From assembly GCA_003249225.1 (NCBI GenBank), contig QKJQ01000031.1:51154-115153 (forward strand): a DNA stretch of 64,000 nt. Reading direction: 5' to 3'. This DNA comes from Clostridia bacterium. Its GTDB lineage: Bacteria > Bacillota > Clostridia > Lachnospirales > Lachnospiraceae. A program made the position numbers and the translations under genes. The notes under the pieces were generated by a model, which saw only the letters and a list, made by a program, of their open reading frames with translations, was not told where the DNA came from and ran no database searches. Each line of letters starts with the position of its first letter. The first letter of the stretch is position 1. Below are positions 41,393 through 51,567 of the stretch, piece by piece.

Positions 41393-41436
41393 GAATAGTA
41401 TATGAATGTTTCACGTGAAACATTCATATACTATTC
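41393..41436. promoter_or_regulatory. 44 bp palindrome with a second parS site
   Basis: TGTTTCACGTGAAACA (41407-41422) is the core of a perfect 44 bp palindrome (arms 41393-41414 and 41415-41436) between parA and the next gene. It may serve ParB binding, and could also fold in RNA and end the 41439-43134 transcript. Confidence 0.9.
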
Positions 41437-41438
41437 TA

Positions 41439-42083
41439 CTAAATTAATTCCACATAATTATTTCGAATTGCATAGACCGCTGCTTGTGTTCTATCTGATA
41501 CATTAATTTTCTTAAAAATGTTTGAGACATGATTTTTTACTGTCTTCTCACTAATTGATAATCGAAATGCGATTTCCTTATTATACAATCCTTCTGCTAA
41601 AAGCTTTAGTATTTCCAGCTCTCTCTTCGTCAATAATTCTTCTTGTGATTCAAAATTCATACGATCCAATTTTTCGCGTAACATAGGTACCATCGTCGGC
41701 TCAATATATGAATCACCATTATTGACAACTCGAATCGCCTTCTTCAATATATTAGTTCCTGAATCTTTCAGCACATACCCATCCGTGAATTTTTCATGAG
41801 CCTTCACAAGATATTCAATTTCATTATGAATAGTTAGTATAATTACTTTTGATCTGTAACCTTCTTTCTTAATCTTTTCCAGAACAGACAATCCATCAAG
41901 ATTTGGCATGTTAATATCTAATAACAGTACGTCTGGATCCGATTTCCTAAGTAAATCCAAACATTGAAAACCATCATTTGCCTGCTCAATCACCTCAATG
42001 TCCCCATCCATTTCTAAAAGCTGCTTCAAACCTTCGCGTAGCATTAAATGATCATCAGCAATCATTACTTTTATCGGATTCAT
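41439..42083 (-). CDS. NarL/LuxR-family response regulator (DegU-like)
   Basis: 214 residues. Receiver domain with Asp-Asp near the start (IADDH) and phospho-Asp in DVLLLDINMPN (about 51-61). The C-terminal LuxR helix-turn-helix shows LTKREIEILKLLAEGLYNKE-like pattern (TKRELEILKLLAEGLYNKEI). ATG 42083 gives MNPIKVMIADDH; ATG 42092 is nearer AAGGAGG but too close to it. The gene overlaps its kinase. Confidence 0.92.
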   Translation of the reverse strand: MNPIKVMIADDHLMLREGLKQLLEMDGDIEVIEQANDGFQCLDLLRKSDPDVLLLDINMPNLDGLSVLEKIKKEGYRSKVIILTIHNEIEYLVKAHEKFTDGYVLKDSGTNILKKAIRVVNNGDSYIEPTMVPMLREKLDRMNFESQEELLTKRELEILKLLAEGLYNKEIAFRLSISEKTVKNHVSNIFKKINVSDRTQAAVYAIRNNYVELI

Positions 42084-43134
42084 TATTCTCATCTCCCTCC
42101 TTCTCGATAGGAATTTTAATTATTATCTCTGTACCATTTTTCTTGGAATTTATAGTTAATTCTCCTTGTAACAAATAAACCCTTTCTTCAATTATAGATA
42201 ATCCAAATCTATTATTAAAACTATTCTCTTTTAGTTCTTCATAATTAAATCCTATTCCGTTATCTACAATTTGCAATACAATTTGACTTTCCAGATAAGA
42301 TAATGTAATCCTCAAGATTGATGCATTCGCATGTTTAAAACAATTATTGCATGCTTCCTGTAAAATTCTATATAGTGAAAGATTAATAAAGGAAGAAGTA
42401 CGCTTTTCCTCATTTTCTAACTTGAAACTGATCTGTATTGTATTCTTTTGCTTAATTCGTTCTACATAATTTTGTATAGCCGATACTAACCCTAAATCAG
42501 ATAATGTCATTGGCCGCAAATCATAAATAATTGTTCTCATATCATTTATAATAGCCCGGATTACATCAGCCAGGGAAGTAAGTTCCATCTTCGCTCTGTT
42601 TTTATCAACTTCTACAAACTTTGATATCAGTTCAGTTCTATGAATTAATGTTGTAAGATTCTGAACCGTTGTATCATGCAAATCCATAGCAATACGTTTT
42701 CTTTCATGTTCTTGTATCTCTAAAATTTTATATCCAATTTTTTCCATGTGACTATTACTTGTTTTCACATTGCTTTTTGAATATTCTTTTAAGGTATTAA
42801 AAATAATAAGCTCTCTGTCATATTTTTCCTTTAGTGTAATTACATCCTTTTCACTTTCCCGGATTATTTCATCAAGCTTGTAAATCTCTGCTTTAATACG
42901 ATCCTGTTCATCTCTGTTATAAACAGAACCAATAGGTGCAAATATAGAAAGATTAGGATCTGCTTTCTCTTCTTCACGCTCTAGAGATCTAATAAATTCT
43001 TCTCGCTGAGTTACATATTCATTCAACTCTAATTCTTTGGTTTTTAATGCATGCTGTGTTTCTGCTTTACTTTCAAATGCAAATTGTAAAGCCTGATCAC
43101 TTTCTAAACTACTTGGCGTTTCATTATCACTCAT
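42055..43134 (-). CDS. Cytoplasmic histidine kinase (DegS-like, HisKA_3)
   Basis: 359 residues without membrane helices. N-terminal coiled coil (about 20-150) then HisKA_3 with phospho-His in IAMDLHDTTVQNLT (about 168-181) and HATPase_c (NCFKHA, DNGIGF, FGLSIIEER). The layout matches DegS, which pairs with DegU. It probably responds to a cytoplasmic signal. It precedes its regulator gene and overlaps it. Confidence 0.9.
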   Translation of the reverse strand: MSDNETPSSLESDQALQFAFESKAETQHALKTKELELNEYVTQREEFIRSLEREEEKADPNLSIFAPIGSVYNRDEQDRIKAEIYKLDEIIRESEKDVITLKEKYDRELIIFNTLKEYSKSNVKTSNSHMEKIGYKILEIQEHERKRIAMDLHDTTVQNLTTLIHRTELISKFVEVDKNRAKMELTSLADVIRAIINDMRTIIYDLRPMTLSDLGLVSAIQNYVERIKQKNTIQISFKLENEEKRTSSFINLSLYRILQEACNNCFKHANASILRITLSYLESQIVLQIVDNGIGFNYEELKENSFNNRFGLSIIEERVYLLQGELTINSKKNGTEIIIKIPIEKEGDENNESDKSNDC

Positions 43135-43219
43135 ATAAAACCTCCGAACCTATCTTACTGCATCGTTATTTATATCATATACGATTCGAATGAATTTTTA
43201 AAGTTCTTTTACCAAATTG

Positions 43220-43687
43220 TTAAGTTTGACTGCATTTTTTACATACTCCGCCCTGTGATATCTTCATTGGATAATGTAACATTCCCATATCAGTATATGG
43301 TTCACCACATTCTTCAAATCCAATTTTCTTGTAAAAACTTATAGCATGCTTTAAAGCACCAACATATACTTCTTCAGCGCCACTTAGAAAACCTTTATTA
43401 ACGAGCATTTTTACAATAAAATCTCCATACTGCTTTCCGCGTTCTTCTTTTAGAACTGCTATTCTTCCTATCTTATATTTTCCATTTTCTATGATGATTC
43501 TCCCTGTCGCTACCGGTGTTTTTTCATCTTCTATTTTATAAGCCACGGCATGAATCGCATCAATATCATCCTCTGTTCTTTCTTCCTTCTCCGAAACTCC
43601 CAGTTCATCCTGAAAAACTTTCTTTCTGATATCAAATATTTCATCAAGAGCATCGCCATAATGTAAGAATGTTCCTTTTATATACAT
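43220..43687 (-). CDS. GNAT family N-acetyltransferase
   Basis: 155 residues, acetyl-CoA fold. The pattern RIAVLKEERGKQYGDFIVKM (about 76-95) forms the CoA-binding motif A, followed by YVGALKHAISFYKKIGFEE, a late motif B. It ends with CKKC. Close to the YitI/ElaA type of unknown substrate. ATG 43687 follows GGAGG. A longer frame from 43732 begins within the tandem array. Confidence 0.8.
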   Translation of the reverse strand: MYIKGTFLHYGDALDEIFDIRKKVFQDELGVSEKEERTEDDIDAIHAVAYKIEDEKTPVATGRIIIENGKYKIGRIAVLKEERGKQYGDFIVKMLVNKGFLSGAEEVYVGALKHAISFYKKIGFEECGEPYTDMGMLHYPMKISQGGVCKKCSQT

Positions 43688-43731
43688 ATTGCCTCCATTT
43701 CCTTCTAACGGTTCGCTACGTAAACAATTCA

Positions 43732-44042
43732 ATCGTTCACTTCGAAATTACTTCAACAATTCACATCACAATCATTTCAATAATCCACATCACAATCATT
43801 TCAACAATCCACATTGCAGTCATTTCAACAATCCACGTCACAATCATTTCAACAATCCACATTGCAGTCATTTCAACAATCCACATCACAATCATTTCAA
43901 CAATTCACATTGCAGTTATTTCAACAATTCACATCACAATCATTTCAATAATCCACATCACAATTATTTCAACATTTCATATCATAATGCTTCAATGATT
44001 TTCATTGTAATCAATTCACCAACTTACATTCTAATTACTTCA
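43732..44042. repeat. 24 bp tandem array (minisatellite), about 13 units
   Basis: About 13 units of 24 bp (one of 23). Clean units run from 43756 to 43971; edge units are degenerate. Two unit types alternate in the middle: those with ATCACAATC and those with ATTGCAGTC (units 2-8), a 48 bp super-period. The last unit reaches into the stop region of rsmG (44035). There are no spacers, so it is not a CRISPR array. Confidence 0.95.
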
Positions 44043-44760
44043 GCGGATTACTTTGTGGTTTTCCGCCTGCTCTTGGATACTTCATGTCCGTATTACGTAA
44101 TTTTTTTATATCAACAAAAGTTCTTTCTATTGTCTCATCTCCAGCCACAGAGAATTTCATCACCTTGTTAACAACGCCGCCCAGTTTCTTAATTGCTCCC
44201 TCTGCTTCCTTACATTCTTCTTCCGCTTTTATTGATTTATAAGCAATAAAGTGTCCTCCCTTTTTAACAAAAGGGATGCAATACTCAGATAACGTTGTCA
44301 AATTCGCAACGGCTCTCGATACACAGCAATCAAACGTTTCTCTGTACTCTTCTTTTCTTGCCAGTTCTTCCGCTCTGGCATGAAGTGCTTCCACATTTTC
44401 CAATGCTAGTTTTGATATAACTTCATTCAAAAAATTTATTCGTTTATTCAATGAATCCACAAGAACAACTCTTGTTTCCGGGTACATGATCTTCAATGGA
44501 ATCCCTGGAAAACCAGCACCGGTCCCAATGTCAATAATTTTACTGCCTTTCTCTGGTTGATATACCTTATATAGCATAAGACTATCAACGAAATGTTTTT
44601 GCATGGCTTCCTCGAAAGATGTAATTGCTGTGAGATTCATGACTTTATTCCATTCTTCAAGTAAATCAAAAAACAAAAGTATTTTTTCCGCTTTTTCCTT
44701 TGATATCTCTATACTGTCCTTATGAAATGTCTCTATTACATACTCAACTCTTGCATCCAT
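44035..44760 (-). CDS. rsmG: 16S rRNA G527 N7-methyltransferase
   Basis: 241 residues. SAM site IIDIGTGAGFPGIPLKI (about 70-86) and VVLVDSLNKRINFLNE (about 92-107) are typical. It methylates 16S rRNA; loss gives low-level streptomycin resistance in other bacteria. It abuts mnmG with no gap. Its 3' end overlaps the last degenerate unit of the 24 bp array. Confidence 0.95.
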   Translation of the reverse strand: MDARVEYVIETFHKDSIEISKEKAEKILLFFDLLEEWNKVMNLTAITSFEEAMQKHFVDSLMLYKVYQPEKGSKIIDIGTGAGFPGIPLKIMYPETRVVLVDSLNKRINFLNEVISKLALENVEALHARAEELARKEEYRETFDCCVSRAVANLTTLSEYCIPFVKKGGHFIAYKSIKAEEECKEAEGAIKKLGGVVNKVMKFSVAGDETIERTFVDIKKLRNTDMKYPRAGGKPQSNPLK

Positions 44761-46716
44761 TCACGAATCCTTTCTTCTTTTGAATTGCTCAAGGTAAACA
44801 AGCAATACCGATATATCTGCTGGTGAAACACCAGAAATTCTTGATGCCTGTCCAATCGATATCGGTTTTATCTTTTTAAGCTTCTGTCTTGCTTCCAATC
44901 GCAGCGAATAAACATCGTCATAATCGATGGCATCAGGAATATGCTTTTCTTCCATTTTCTTAAAATGATTCACCTGCTGTTGTTGTCTGGCAATATATCC
45001 TTCATACTTTACAGTGATTTCTACCTGCTCTTTAACTGCCTTTGGTAACTCATTTCTGTTTGGATCTATTTGCTTCAGGTCTTCATAGGTCAGCTCTGTA
45101 CGTTTTAATAAATCAGCCATTGTAGTTCCCGAGTTCAATGGATTGCTTTCCATTCGTACAAGAAACTCCTGGACTTCTTTTCGAGCACCAACGTTCGTTG
45201 TTTTTATTCGCTCAATTTCTTCCTTTATTAGTTCTTCTTTCTGCAATAACCTTTGATATCGATCCTCAGATATAAGTCCGACCTGATATCCATATTTTGT
45301 TAAACGCAAATCTGCATTATCCTGTCTTAGCAGTAATCTGTATTCAGCTCTTGATGTCATCATACGATAAGGTTCATTCGTTTCTTTTGTGACCAGATCA
45401 TCGATCAGAACTCCAATATATCCTTCTGATCTTTGAATGATCAGTGGCTCTCTGTCTTTCAGTTTCATTGAAGCATTAATTCCGGCAATTATACCCTGTG
45501 CCGCTGCTTCTTCATAGCCAGAACTTCCATTTGCCTGACCAGCACTAAAAAACCCACCAATATTTTTAAATTCTAAGGAAGGACGTAACTGCATAGGGTT
45601 GATACAATCGTATTCAATTGCATATGCATTTCTTACGATCTGCGCTTTCTCAAGGCCTGGTACAGACCGATACATTTTAATCTGTACATCTTCCGGAAGA
45701 CTGCTTGACATTCCTGATATGTACATCTCGTTTGTATATCGCCCTTCTGGTTCAATGAACACCTGATGTCTGTCTTTATCGGCAAAACGAACGACTTTAT
45801 CTTCTATGGAAGGACAGTATCTAGGTCCTGTTCCCTTAATATCACCACAGTAAAGTGGTGATCTGTCAATATTATCCCTTATAATCTTATGTGTTTCAGG
45901 ATTTGTATAGGTAAGCCAGCAGGATGCCTGCTCACGTTCCAAAGAGTTGTCTTCATTCGTGAAGGAAAATGGTACAATCTTTTTATCACCAAATTGTTCT
46001 TCCATTTTCGTATAATCAATACTTCTTCCATCAATTCTTGCCGGTGTTCCTGTCTTAAACCTGTAAATCTCAATTCCAAGTTCTCTCATCTGCTGACTCA
46101 GATGGTTTGCTGCCGGAAGACCATTTGGTCCGGTATAATTGCTGGTATCACCATATACACAGCGTGCTTTCAGATATACACCGGTGCAAAGAATCGCTGC
46201 CTTACATGGATAAATACCATCCGAATAAGTACGTACCCCAATAATGTAGCAACTGTCATCAGACATCAAGGCATAATCATTCCTTGAATATTCCGGCCAC
46301 TCTTCTTTTCTCATATTCTTATTTGTAATGATTTCCACGACTTCAGCCTGTTTCAGAGTTATTTTATCAGTATTTTCAATAACCTTTCGCATCTCTCTTG
46401 TATAATGCTGTTTGTCCGCCTGCGCACGTAACGAATGCACTGCAGGACCCTTTGATTCATTCAGCATTTTTGTCTGGATAAATGTTTTATCAATATTTAC
46501 TCCCATCTCACCGCCAAGTGCATCTATTTCACGAACAAGATGTCCTTTTGAGGTACCACCTATATTCGGATTGCATGGCATTAATGCAATGGTATCCATG
46601 GAAACTGTAAACAACATTGTATTCTGTCCGAGTCTTGCGCTTGCCAAGGCAGCCTCGCAACCTGCATGTCCTGCTCCAATTACTACAACATCATAACTTT
46701 CATAACGATGAGACAT
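44761..46716 (-). CDS. mnmG: tRNA U34 carboxymethylaminomethyl-modifying enzyme MnmG
   Basis: 651 residues, usual length about 630. FAD-binding [19 protein letters not shown] (about 11-29), two Cys of the family, and the C-terminal helical domain that binds MnmE ([17 protein letters not shown]). Together with MnmE it adds cmnm5 to wobble U34. Directly between mnmE and rsmG in the classical order. Confidence 0.96.
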   Translation of the reverse strand: MSHRYESYDVVVIGAGHAGCEAALASARLGQNTMLFTVSMDTIALMPCNPNIGGTSKGHLVREIDALGGEMGVNIDKTFIQTKMLNESKGPAVHSLRAQADKQHYTREMRKVIENTDKITLKQAEVVEIITNKNMRKEEWPEYSRNDYALMSDDSCYIIGVRTYSDGIYPCKAAILCTGVYLKARCVYGDTSNYTGPNGLPAANHLSQQMRELGIEIYRFKTGTPARIDGRSIDYTKMEEQFGDKKIVPFSFTNEDNSLEREQASCWLTYTNPETHKIIRDNIDRSPLYCGDIKGTGPRYCPSIEDKVVRFADKDRHQVFIEPEGRYTNEMYISGMSSSLPEDVQIKMYRSVPGLEKAQIVRNAYAIEYDCINPMQLRPSLEFKNIGGFFSAGQANGSSGYEEAAAQGIIAGINASMKLKDREPLIIQRSEGYIGVLIDDLVTKETNEPYRMMTSRAEYRLLLRQDNADLRLTKYGYQVGLISEDRYQRLLQKEELIKEEIERIKTTNVGARKEVQEFLVRMESNPLNSGTTMADLLKRTELTYEDLKQIDPNRNELPKAVKEQVEITVKYEGYIARQQQQVNHFKKMEEKHIPDAIDYDDVYSLRLEARQKLKKIKPISIGQASRISGVSPADISVLLVYLEQFKRRKDS

Positions 46717-46762
46717 TTATTTATCCTCTTTTCTATAACTTCCAATAATTAAAATTCATTCA

Positions 46763-48145
46763 TTACTTTCCAAGACAAAATTTTGAAAATATCGTATTAA
46801 TGATATCTTCATCCACTGCTTCACCGATTATACTTCCAAGCACCTCATATGCTTTCACAAGATCAATGGAATAAAAATCTTCCGGCATTCCATCTTCAAT
46901 ACTTTTCTTAACGAGCTGCAAAGCATTGATTGCCTCTAGAACTGCTTCTTTTTGCCGTAGATTGGTAATGTATACCTGATCATTAAAATTTATTTCCCCA
47001 TTAAAGAATAATTTTTCAATCTCATTCTCAACTTGATCAATTCCGATCTGTTCTTTTGCTGAAATGAAAAAGTATGCCTTCTCTGTTTTTTTCTTTAATT
47101 CCTCTATTTCAAATTCATGAATCGTATCTGCTTTATTTAATAAGATAATGGCTCGTTTCTCCTTGATAAATCTCAGAATTTCTTCATCGTTCTCATCAAG
47201 AGGTTTTGAAAGATCAACAACATAAATTATAAGATCAGCATCCTGAGCCGCACCCATTGCTCTTTCTACTCCTATTTTTTCTACAACGTCTTTTGTTTTT
47301 CGAATGCCTGCTGTATCAACAATATTCAACTGAATGCCTTTTATCATTATATGTTCTTCCAAAAGATCTCTTGTCGTTCCTTCGATATCTGTTACAATGG
47401 CTTTTTCTTCCCCAGTCATTGTATTTAATAACGTTGATTTTCCTGCGTTTGGTTTACCCAGTATGACAGTCTTAATTCCTTCTTTTACAAGCTTCCCATG
47501 ATCGGCTTTTTCATAGATCTGTTCTAATTCTTTTATACAGTCTTGAACATGAATTAATAATGTTTCACTGTATCCATCCAGCGACATATGTTCCGGGTCA
47601 TCGAGCGCTGCTTCAATATAAGCAATATCCAAAACAATAACATCACGTAACGAAACGATTTTCTTTTGTACAACGCCTCGCAGCTGGCTTACCGAATTTT
47701 TCATTGCCATTGCATTCGTTGACTCGATCAAATCCATTACTGCTTCTGCTTTAGTAAGGTCAATTCTTCCATTCAAAAAAGCTCTCTTTGTAAATTCTCC
47801 CGGTTCTGCAAGTCTTGCCCCATTTCGAATTAATAGCTCCAGGATACGTCTGGCAGCAATACTACCGCCATGACAATCTATTTCCACAACATCCTCTGTC
47901 GTATAGGATTTTGGTGCTTTCATAAGTAATACCAGAACTTCATCAATCAGTTCTTCTTCATCGTAAATAAAGCCATAATGAATCGTATGACTTTGACATG
48001 AATGTAAATCTTTTTTCTTTTTTCCTACATAGAATATTTTTTCTACAACAAACAATGCCTCTGGTCCGCTTACCCTGATAACAGTAATACCTGCCTGTGC
48101 TATACCTGATGCAATAGCAGCAATCGTATCTGTTTCCATCTTCAT
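46763..48145 (-). CDS. mnmE: tRNA modification GTPase MnmE
   Basis: 460 residues. N-terminal tetrahydrofolate-binding domain (about 1-120), helical part, G domain with GKPNAGKST (about 228-236), DTAGIR (about 275-280), NKAD, and C-terminal CLGK that keeps the family's Cys. It works with MnmG. SD AAAGGA before ATG 48145. Confidence 0.96.
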   Translation of the reverse strand: MKMETDTIAAIASGIAQAGITVIRVSGPEALFVVEKIFYVGKKKKDLHSCQSHTIHYGFIYDEEELIDEVLVLLMKAPKSYTTEDVVEIDCHGGSIAARRILELLIRNGARLAEPGEFTKRAFLNGRIDLTKAEAVMDLIESTNAMAMKNSVSQLRGVVQKKIVSLRDVIVLDIAYIEAALDDPEHMSLDGYSETLLIHVQDCIKELEQIYEKADHGKLVKEGIKTVILGKPNAGKSTLLNTMTGEEKAIVTDIEGTTRDLLEEHIMIKGIQLNIVDTAGIRKTKDVVEKIGVERAMGAAQDADLIIYVVDLSKPLDENDEEILRFIKEKRAIILLNKADTIHEFEIEELKKKTEKAYFFISAKEQIGIDQVENEIEKLFFNGEINFNDQVYITNLRQKEAVLEAINALQLVKKSIEDGMPEDFYSIDLVKAYEVLGSIIGEAVDEDIINTIFSKFCLGK

Positions 48146-48183
48146 CTCAATCCTTTTCTTCCATCCTTACGAATGATTTATTC

Positions 48184-48227
48184 AAAAAAAAACAGGCTGT
48201 TCCAAATTTACTGTAACAGCCTGTTTT
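48184..48227 (-). terminator. Terminator after jag
   Basis: Stem AAAACAGGCTGTT/AACAGCCTGTTTT (48189-48227) with a U-run on the minus strand (48190-48184). It divides the yidC-jag transcript from mnmE. Confidence 0.9.
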
Positions 48228-48245
48228 ACAAACAGCGGTAATCTT

Positions 48246-49139
48246 CTAGTTTTTCTCTTTTGACTCTGCTGCAGATTTAGCAGCTTTCTTTTCTTCTAAA
48301 TAGGCTGCATAATCCTTTTTGTAATCATTGCTGTAGTCCTTACTGTTTCCGCCATACTTTTTATTAAATTCCTTTGAAGAGAGCTTTCTTGTGGAATCGT
48401 TCTTATTATAACGGTTATTGTGTCCTGAGCCTGAACCTGAACCAGATCCTGCGCCCGGTCCTCTCTGTCCTGGTCTGTTATTATTATTTCCATGTCCGTT
48501 ATAAATCTTCACACCTTTTTTTACAGCAACAACAACTTTACGGTAAGGTTCTTCCCCTTCACTATGTGTTTCAACGAATTTATCATTCTGTAAAGCTGAG
48601 TGAATAATTCTTCTCTCATATGGATTCATTGGCTCCAAGGCAACCGGTTTATGAGTCTTCTTAACTTTGTAGGAAATATTCTTTGCAAGGTTTTCAAGAG
48701 TTTCTTTTCTTCTCTCTCTGTAGTTTTCTGTATCCAGTTTTACTTTAAGATACTTATCACTGCCTTTATTAATGACAAGACTTACAAGATATTGGAGTGA
48801 ATCAAGTGTCTGACCACGCTTTCCAATCAAGACCCCCATATCATCACCTTCAATGTTTATCTCTACTGTTTCATTCGCTTCATCAAAGAAAACTTCAATT
48901 TTAGCAGAAATCTTCATTGCCTCAAATATCTTTGTTAAAAATGTCTTTGCAGAACCTTCAATAGAATACTTCAGTTTAACTTTTATTCTTGCTGGCTTAC
49001 GGAACATTCCAAGCATACCGCTTGATTCTTTTTCAATAATTTCATATTCGATGTTATCACTTGTTGTTTCAAATGCAAGTAATGCTTCTGTTAAAGCTTC
49101 ATCCACCGTTTTTCCGCTGAATTCTTTCCAATCGTCCAT
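48246..49139 (-). CDS. jag: RNA-binding protein Jag/KhpB
   Basis: 297 residues. Jag_N (about 1-55), KH domain (about 88-150, with VLIGKRGQTLDSLQYL), R3H domain (about 155-210, HKPVALEPMNPYERRIIHSA) and a long Gly/Ser/Asn/Lys-rich tail (about 215-297). The tail is longer than in Bacillus. It works as a heterodimer with KhpA in RNA regulation of cell shape and division. Adjacent to yidC as usual. Confidence 0.93.
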   Translation of the reverse strand: MDDWKEFSGKTVDEALTEALLAFETTSDNIEYEIIEKESSGMLGMFRKPARIKVKLKYSIEGSAKTFLTKIFEAMKISAKIEVFFDEANETVEINIEGDDMGVLIGKRGQTLDSLQYLVSLVINKGSDKYLKVKLDTENYRERRKETLENLAKNISYKVKKTHKPVALEPMNPYERRIIHSALQNDKFVETHSEGEEPYRKVVVAVKKGVKIYNGHGNNNNRPGQRGPGAGSGSGSGSGHNNRYNKNDSTRKLSSKEFNKKYGGNSKDYSNDYKKDYAAYLEEKKAAKSAAESKEKN

Positions 49140-49197
49140 GTTTAGTCCCCCTTATCATTATCCTCTGACCATGATGCGGCTTGACTGTATATTCTGA

Positions 49198-50760
49198 TTA
49201 TTTTTTATCAGAAGTTTTATCCTTCATCACGTTGGCAATATCAGAGATACTGCTACCCTTAGCTAATGTACTATTCTTAGAATAATTAGATGGTTCTTTT
49301 TTCTTCGCAGAGCTCTTCTCCACCTGCTCTGCTGCTTTTGTAACTTCCGGCTTTTTCGTCTCTTCTTTTTTCACTTCAACTGCTTTAGAATCAATCGTTT
49401 TTGTTGGAGCTTTTGCAAGATTTGACATCTGATTTCCGGTGGTATTAATTCCAAGCTTTTCTTTTCTTTTATTTAATTTCGCAACATTCTTAGCAATCAT
49501 AGCATCGACATCTACATGATCAATGTGTCTATTAATAGCAAGCTGCTGTAAAATCTGAACAACCGTACTTGAAATCCAATAGATACCAACACCAATTGGA
49601 AGTGTAACACAGATAACACCAGACATGATAGGCATAAAGGTTGTCATACCTTTCATGCTCTGTGCAAGTGCATTATCCGGTTTGTCACTTGTCTGCGGAG
49701 GCTGTGTTGTTTTCATCAGTTTACCCTGAATGAACTGCGTACCAGCCGCAATGATCGGTATTAAGATTCCTGGCAATGCATATCCTGATTTGTCAAGAAT
49801 GTTCATATTTCCAAGGAAACTATTAATGTGAATTATACTGTCAACACTTTCCTTTGTACTTGCAATAGCCGATGGGAAATCTGTTGATAACATAAAGGAA
49901 TTCCAGTATATACAATTACCAACATCCTTTAATGTCACGGTATCTGCAAGATTCGATATATTCAGTAATGTTGGAAGATTCGTTATATCTCCCATGGATG
50001 CAAGGGTACTTAGATAATCATTACCAAGCGTCGACTGCAGGTATGAAACCCAGGTATCCTGTGTTTGTCCAGTCGCTGCAAGTAAAGCCGTCCAACTGTC
50101 CGAACTAATCAAATCTCCATTAAGAAATGTATTCCAGTTCGTTTCATTGAATTTTGCTAAAATATCAATAAAGGCATTGGTAAAATCAACGCTTGCTACT
50201 GAATATTTCGATAATTCACTTGCAATTGAAATGCTGTTCGATGAAATGAAGTTATCCATTATTTTAGGAAGTAAATCACTTGCTCCGATATTAGCGGCAA
50301 TTGTCTGAACAACATTTACCACATTATCATAAAGTACATAGATATCACCAACATAAGCAGGAACTTTATAAATAACGCGGTACAGAGCAAACATAATCGG
50401 CAATGTTATAAGAAGAGGAAGACATCCACCCATTGGGTTAGTGCCATACTTTTCATAAACAGCCTGTGTTTCCATCTGCATTTTTCTTTTTGATTCTTCA
50501 TCTTTTTTATCTTTATATTTTGCAGTTATTTTCGATAGTTCCGGATTCATTTTTGCTGATAATTTTGAAAATTTCTGCTGCTTAATCGTCAATGGCAGCA
50601 TCAGCATCTTAATAACAACCGTAAATATAACAATACACACGGCAATGTTCTGGATGTTCAACAGGCTGACAAATTCAAATATTCCATTTAAAATCACGCC
50701 CATGATCCATGCAAAGGGCATCAATATACCACCCTGCTGTGTTAAAAATTCAAGACCCAA
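49198..50760 (-). CDS. yidC: Membrane protein insertase YidC (SpoIIIJ type) with a long inserted loop
   Basis: 520 residues, nearly twice the length of Bacillus SpoIIIJ. Core helices: about 24-52, 110-130, 320-340 and 370-412 (MPIMSGVICVTLPIGVGIYW). A segment of about 165 residues (about 135-300) without known motif is inserted between the second and third helices, on the outer face. A Lys-rich C-terminal tail (about 430-520) may bind ribosomes. No lipobox Cys seen. It inserts membrane proteins with or without SecYEG. Confidence 0.9.
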   Translation of the reverse strand: MGLEFLTQQGGILMPFAWIMGVILNGIFEFVSLLNIQNIAVCIVIFTVVIKMLMLPLTIKQQKFSKLSAKMNPELSKITAKYKDKKDEESKRKMQMETQAVYEKYGTNPMGGCLPLLITLPIMFALYRVIYKVPAYVGDIYVLYDNVVNVVQTIAANIGASDLLPKIMDNFISSNSISIASELSKYSVASVDFTNAFIDILAKFNETNWNTFLNGDLISSDSWTALLAATGQTQDTWVSYLQSTLGNDYLSTLASMGDITNLPTLLNISNLADTVTLKDVGNCIYWNSFMLSTDFPSAIASTKESVDSIIHINSFLGNMNILDKSGYALPGILIPIIAAGTQFIQGKLMKTTQPPQTSDKPDNALAQSMKGMTTFMPIMSGVICVTLPIGVGIYWISSTVVQILQQLAINRHIDHVDVDAMIAKNVAKLNKRKEKLGINTTGNQMSNLAKAPTKTIDSKAVEVKKEETKKPEVTKAAEQVEKSSAKKKEPSNYSKNSTLAKGSSISDIANVMKDKTSDKK

Positions 50761-50885
50761 CCAAGTATCCTCCTTCGTTTACTCCTGTTAACCTATGCTA
50801 CGAAGTACATAAATTGAAAAAATTGTATACTTCTATCTTACCCAAAGTCATAAAAAGACCATCAGATAAAGAAAAAAGAATACAA

Positions 50886-51101
50886 TTAAGGAACAGGATC
50901 ATATCCACCTTTTGCAAACGGATGACATCTCAATACTCTTTTTACAGAAAGATATGTGCCTTTCAATGCACCATACTTTTCTAGTGCTTCAATGGCATAT
51001 TGTGAACATGTAGGCATATAAATGCATGACGATCTTCCTTTCAAAGGGGAAATAAACATGCGATATATTTTAACCAAAAAAATCAGTATCTTCTTAATCA
51101 T
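50886..51101 (-). CDS. yidD: Membrane protein insertion efficiency factor YidD
   Basis: 71 residues. Short hydrophobic N-terminus and Cys motif [21 protein letters not shown] (split by family: [12 protein letters not shown]) then [12 protein letters not shown], the full hallmark. Overlaps rnpA by 8 nt, usual arrangement. Helps YidC insertion. Confidence 0.95.
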   Translation of the reverse strand: MIKKILIFLVKIYRMFISPLKGRSSCIYMPTCSQYAIEALEKYGALKGTYLSVKRVLRCHPFAKGGYDPVP

Positions 51102-51453
51102 GCTCTTTCATCTCTTCCATAATAACAATCCTATGCAACTTTGCCAAATGCATCATTGCTTTGTTGATATCGAAATAGTTCTTATCCTTTGCATTAACTC
51201 TGGCGACAACTACTATGTCTAACCCTCTGGTAAGCTTCTCTTCACTCAAACGGTAACTTTCTCTTATCAATCTGGTTACTCTGTGCCTTACCACACTATT
51301 CCCCACCTTTTTGCTTACCGATATTCCAAGAATATTCTCATCTGTCTGATTACGCAATACATACATAACCAATTCTCTATTTGCATAGGACCTGCCGTTC
51401 CGATAGACATTCATAAATTGTTTTGTATTTTTCATTGATTCTGACAATTTCAA
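51094..51453 (-). CDS. rnpA: Ribonuclease P protein component
   Basis: 119 residues. [18 protein letters not shown] (about 48-65) with the RNR motif analogue, and N-terminal [19 protein letters not shown] (about 8-26). It binds the RNase P RNA and helps process tRNA 5' ends. ATG 51453 after GGAGATTTT. Confidence 0.95.
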   Translation of the reverse strand: MKLSESMKNTKQFMNVYRNGRSYANRELVMYVLRNQTDENILGISVSKKVGNSVVRHRVTRLIRESYRLSEEKLTRGLDIVVVARVNAKDKNYFDINKAMMHLAKLHRIVIMEEMKEHD

Positions 51454-51480
51454 AATCTCCTATGCAACAAACTAAACTCT

Positions 51481-51533
51481 ATGAGAAGGTGTTTCTTCCT
51501 ATTATAATATGCATTATATATATACCTTCTCAT
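51481..51533. promoter_or_regulatory. Inverted repeat upstream of rnpA
   Basis: ATGAGAAGGT (51481-51490) and ACCTTCTCAT (51524-51533) form a 10 bp stem around an AT-rich loop that contains TATAAT-like sequence. It may be a terminator of rpmH transcripts or a regulator site. Confidence 0.4.
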
Positions 51534-51567
51534 ACCTTCTTTTGTGTCGAATGATAAATCACTCGAT

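Noticed and set aside
43732..44042. CRISPR array
   Set aside because: Units are contiguous 24 bp repeats without unique spacers, and no cas genes are in the window.
43669..44171. Two long plus-strand ORFs made of repeats
   Set aside because: They arise because 24 is a multiple of three, so several frames stay open; no start signals, and they overlap rsmG and the GNAT gene.
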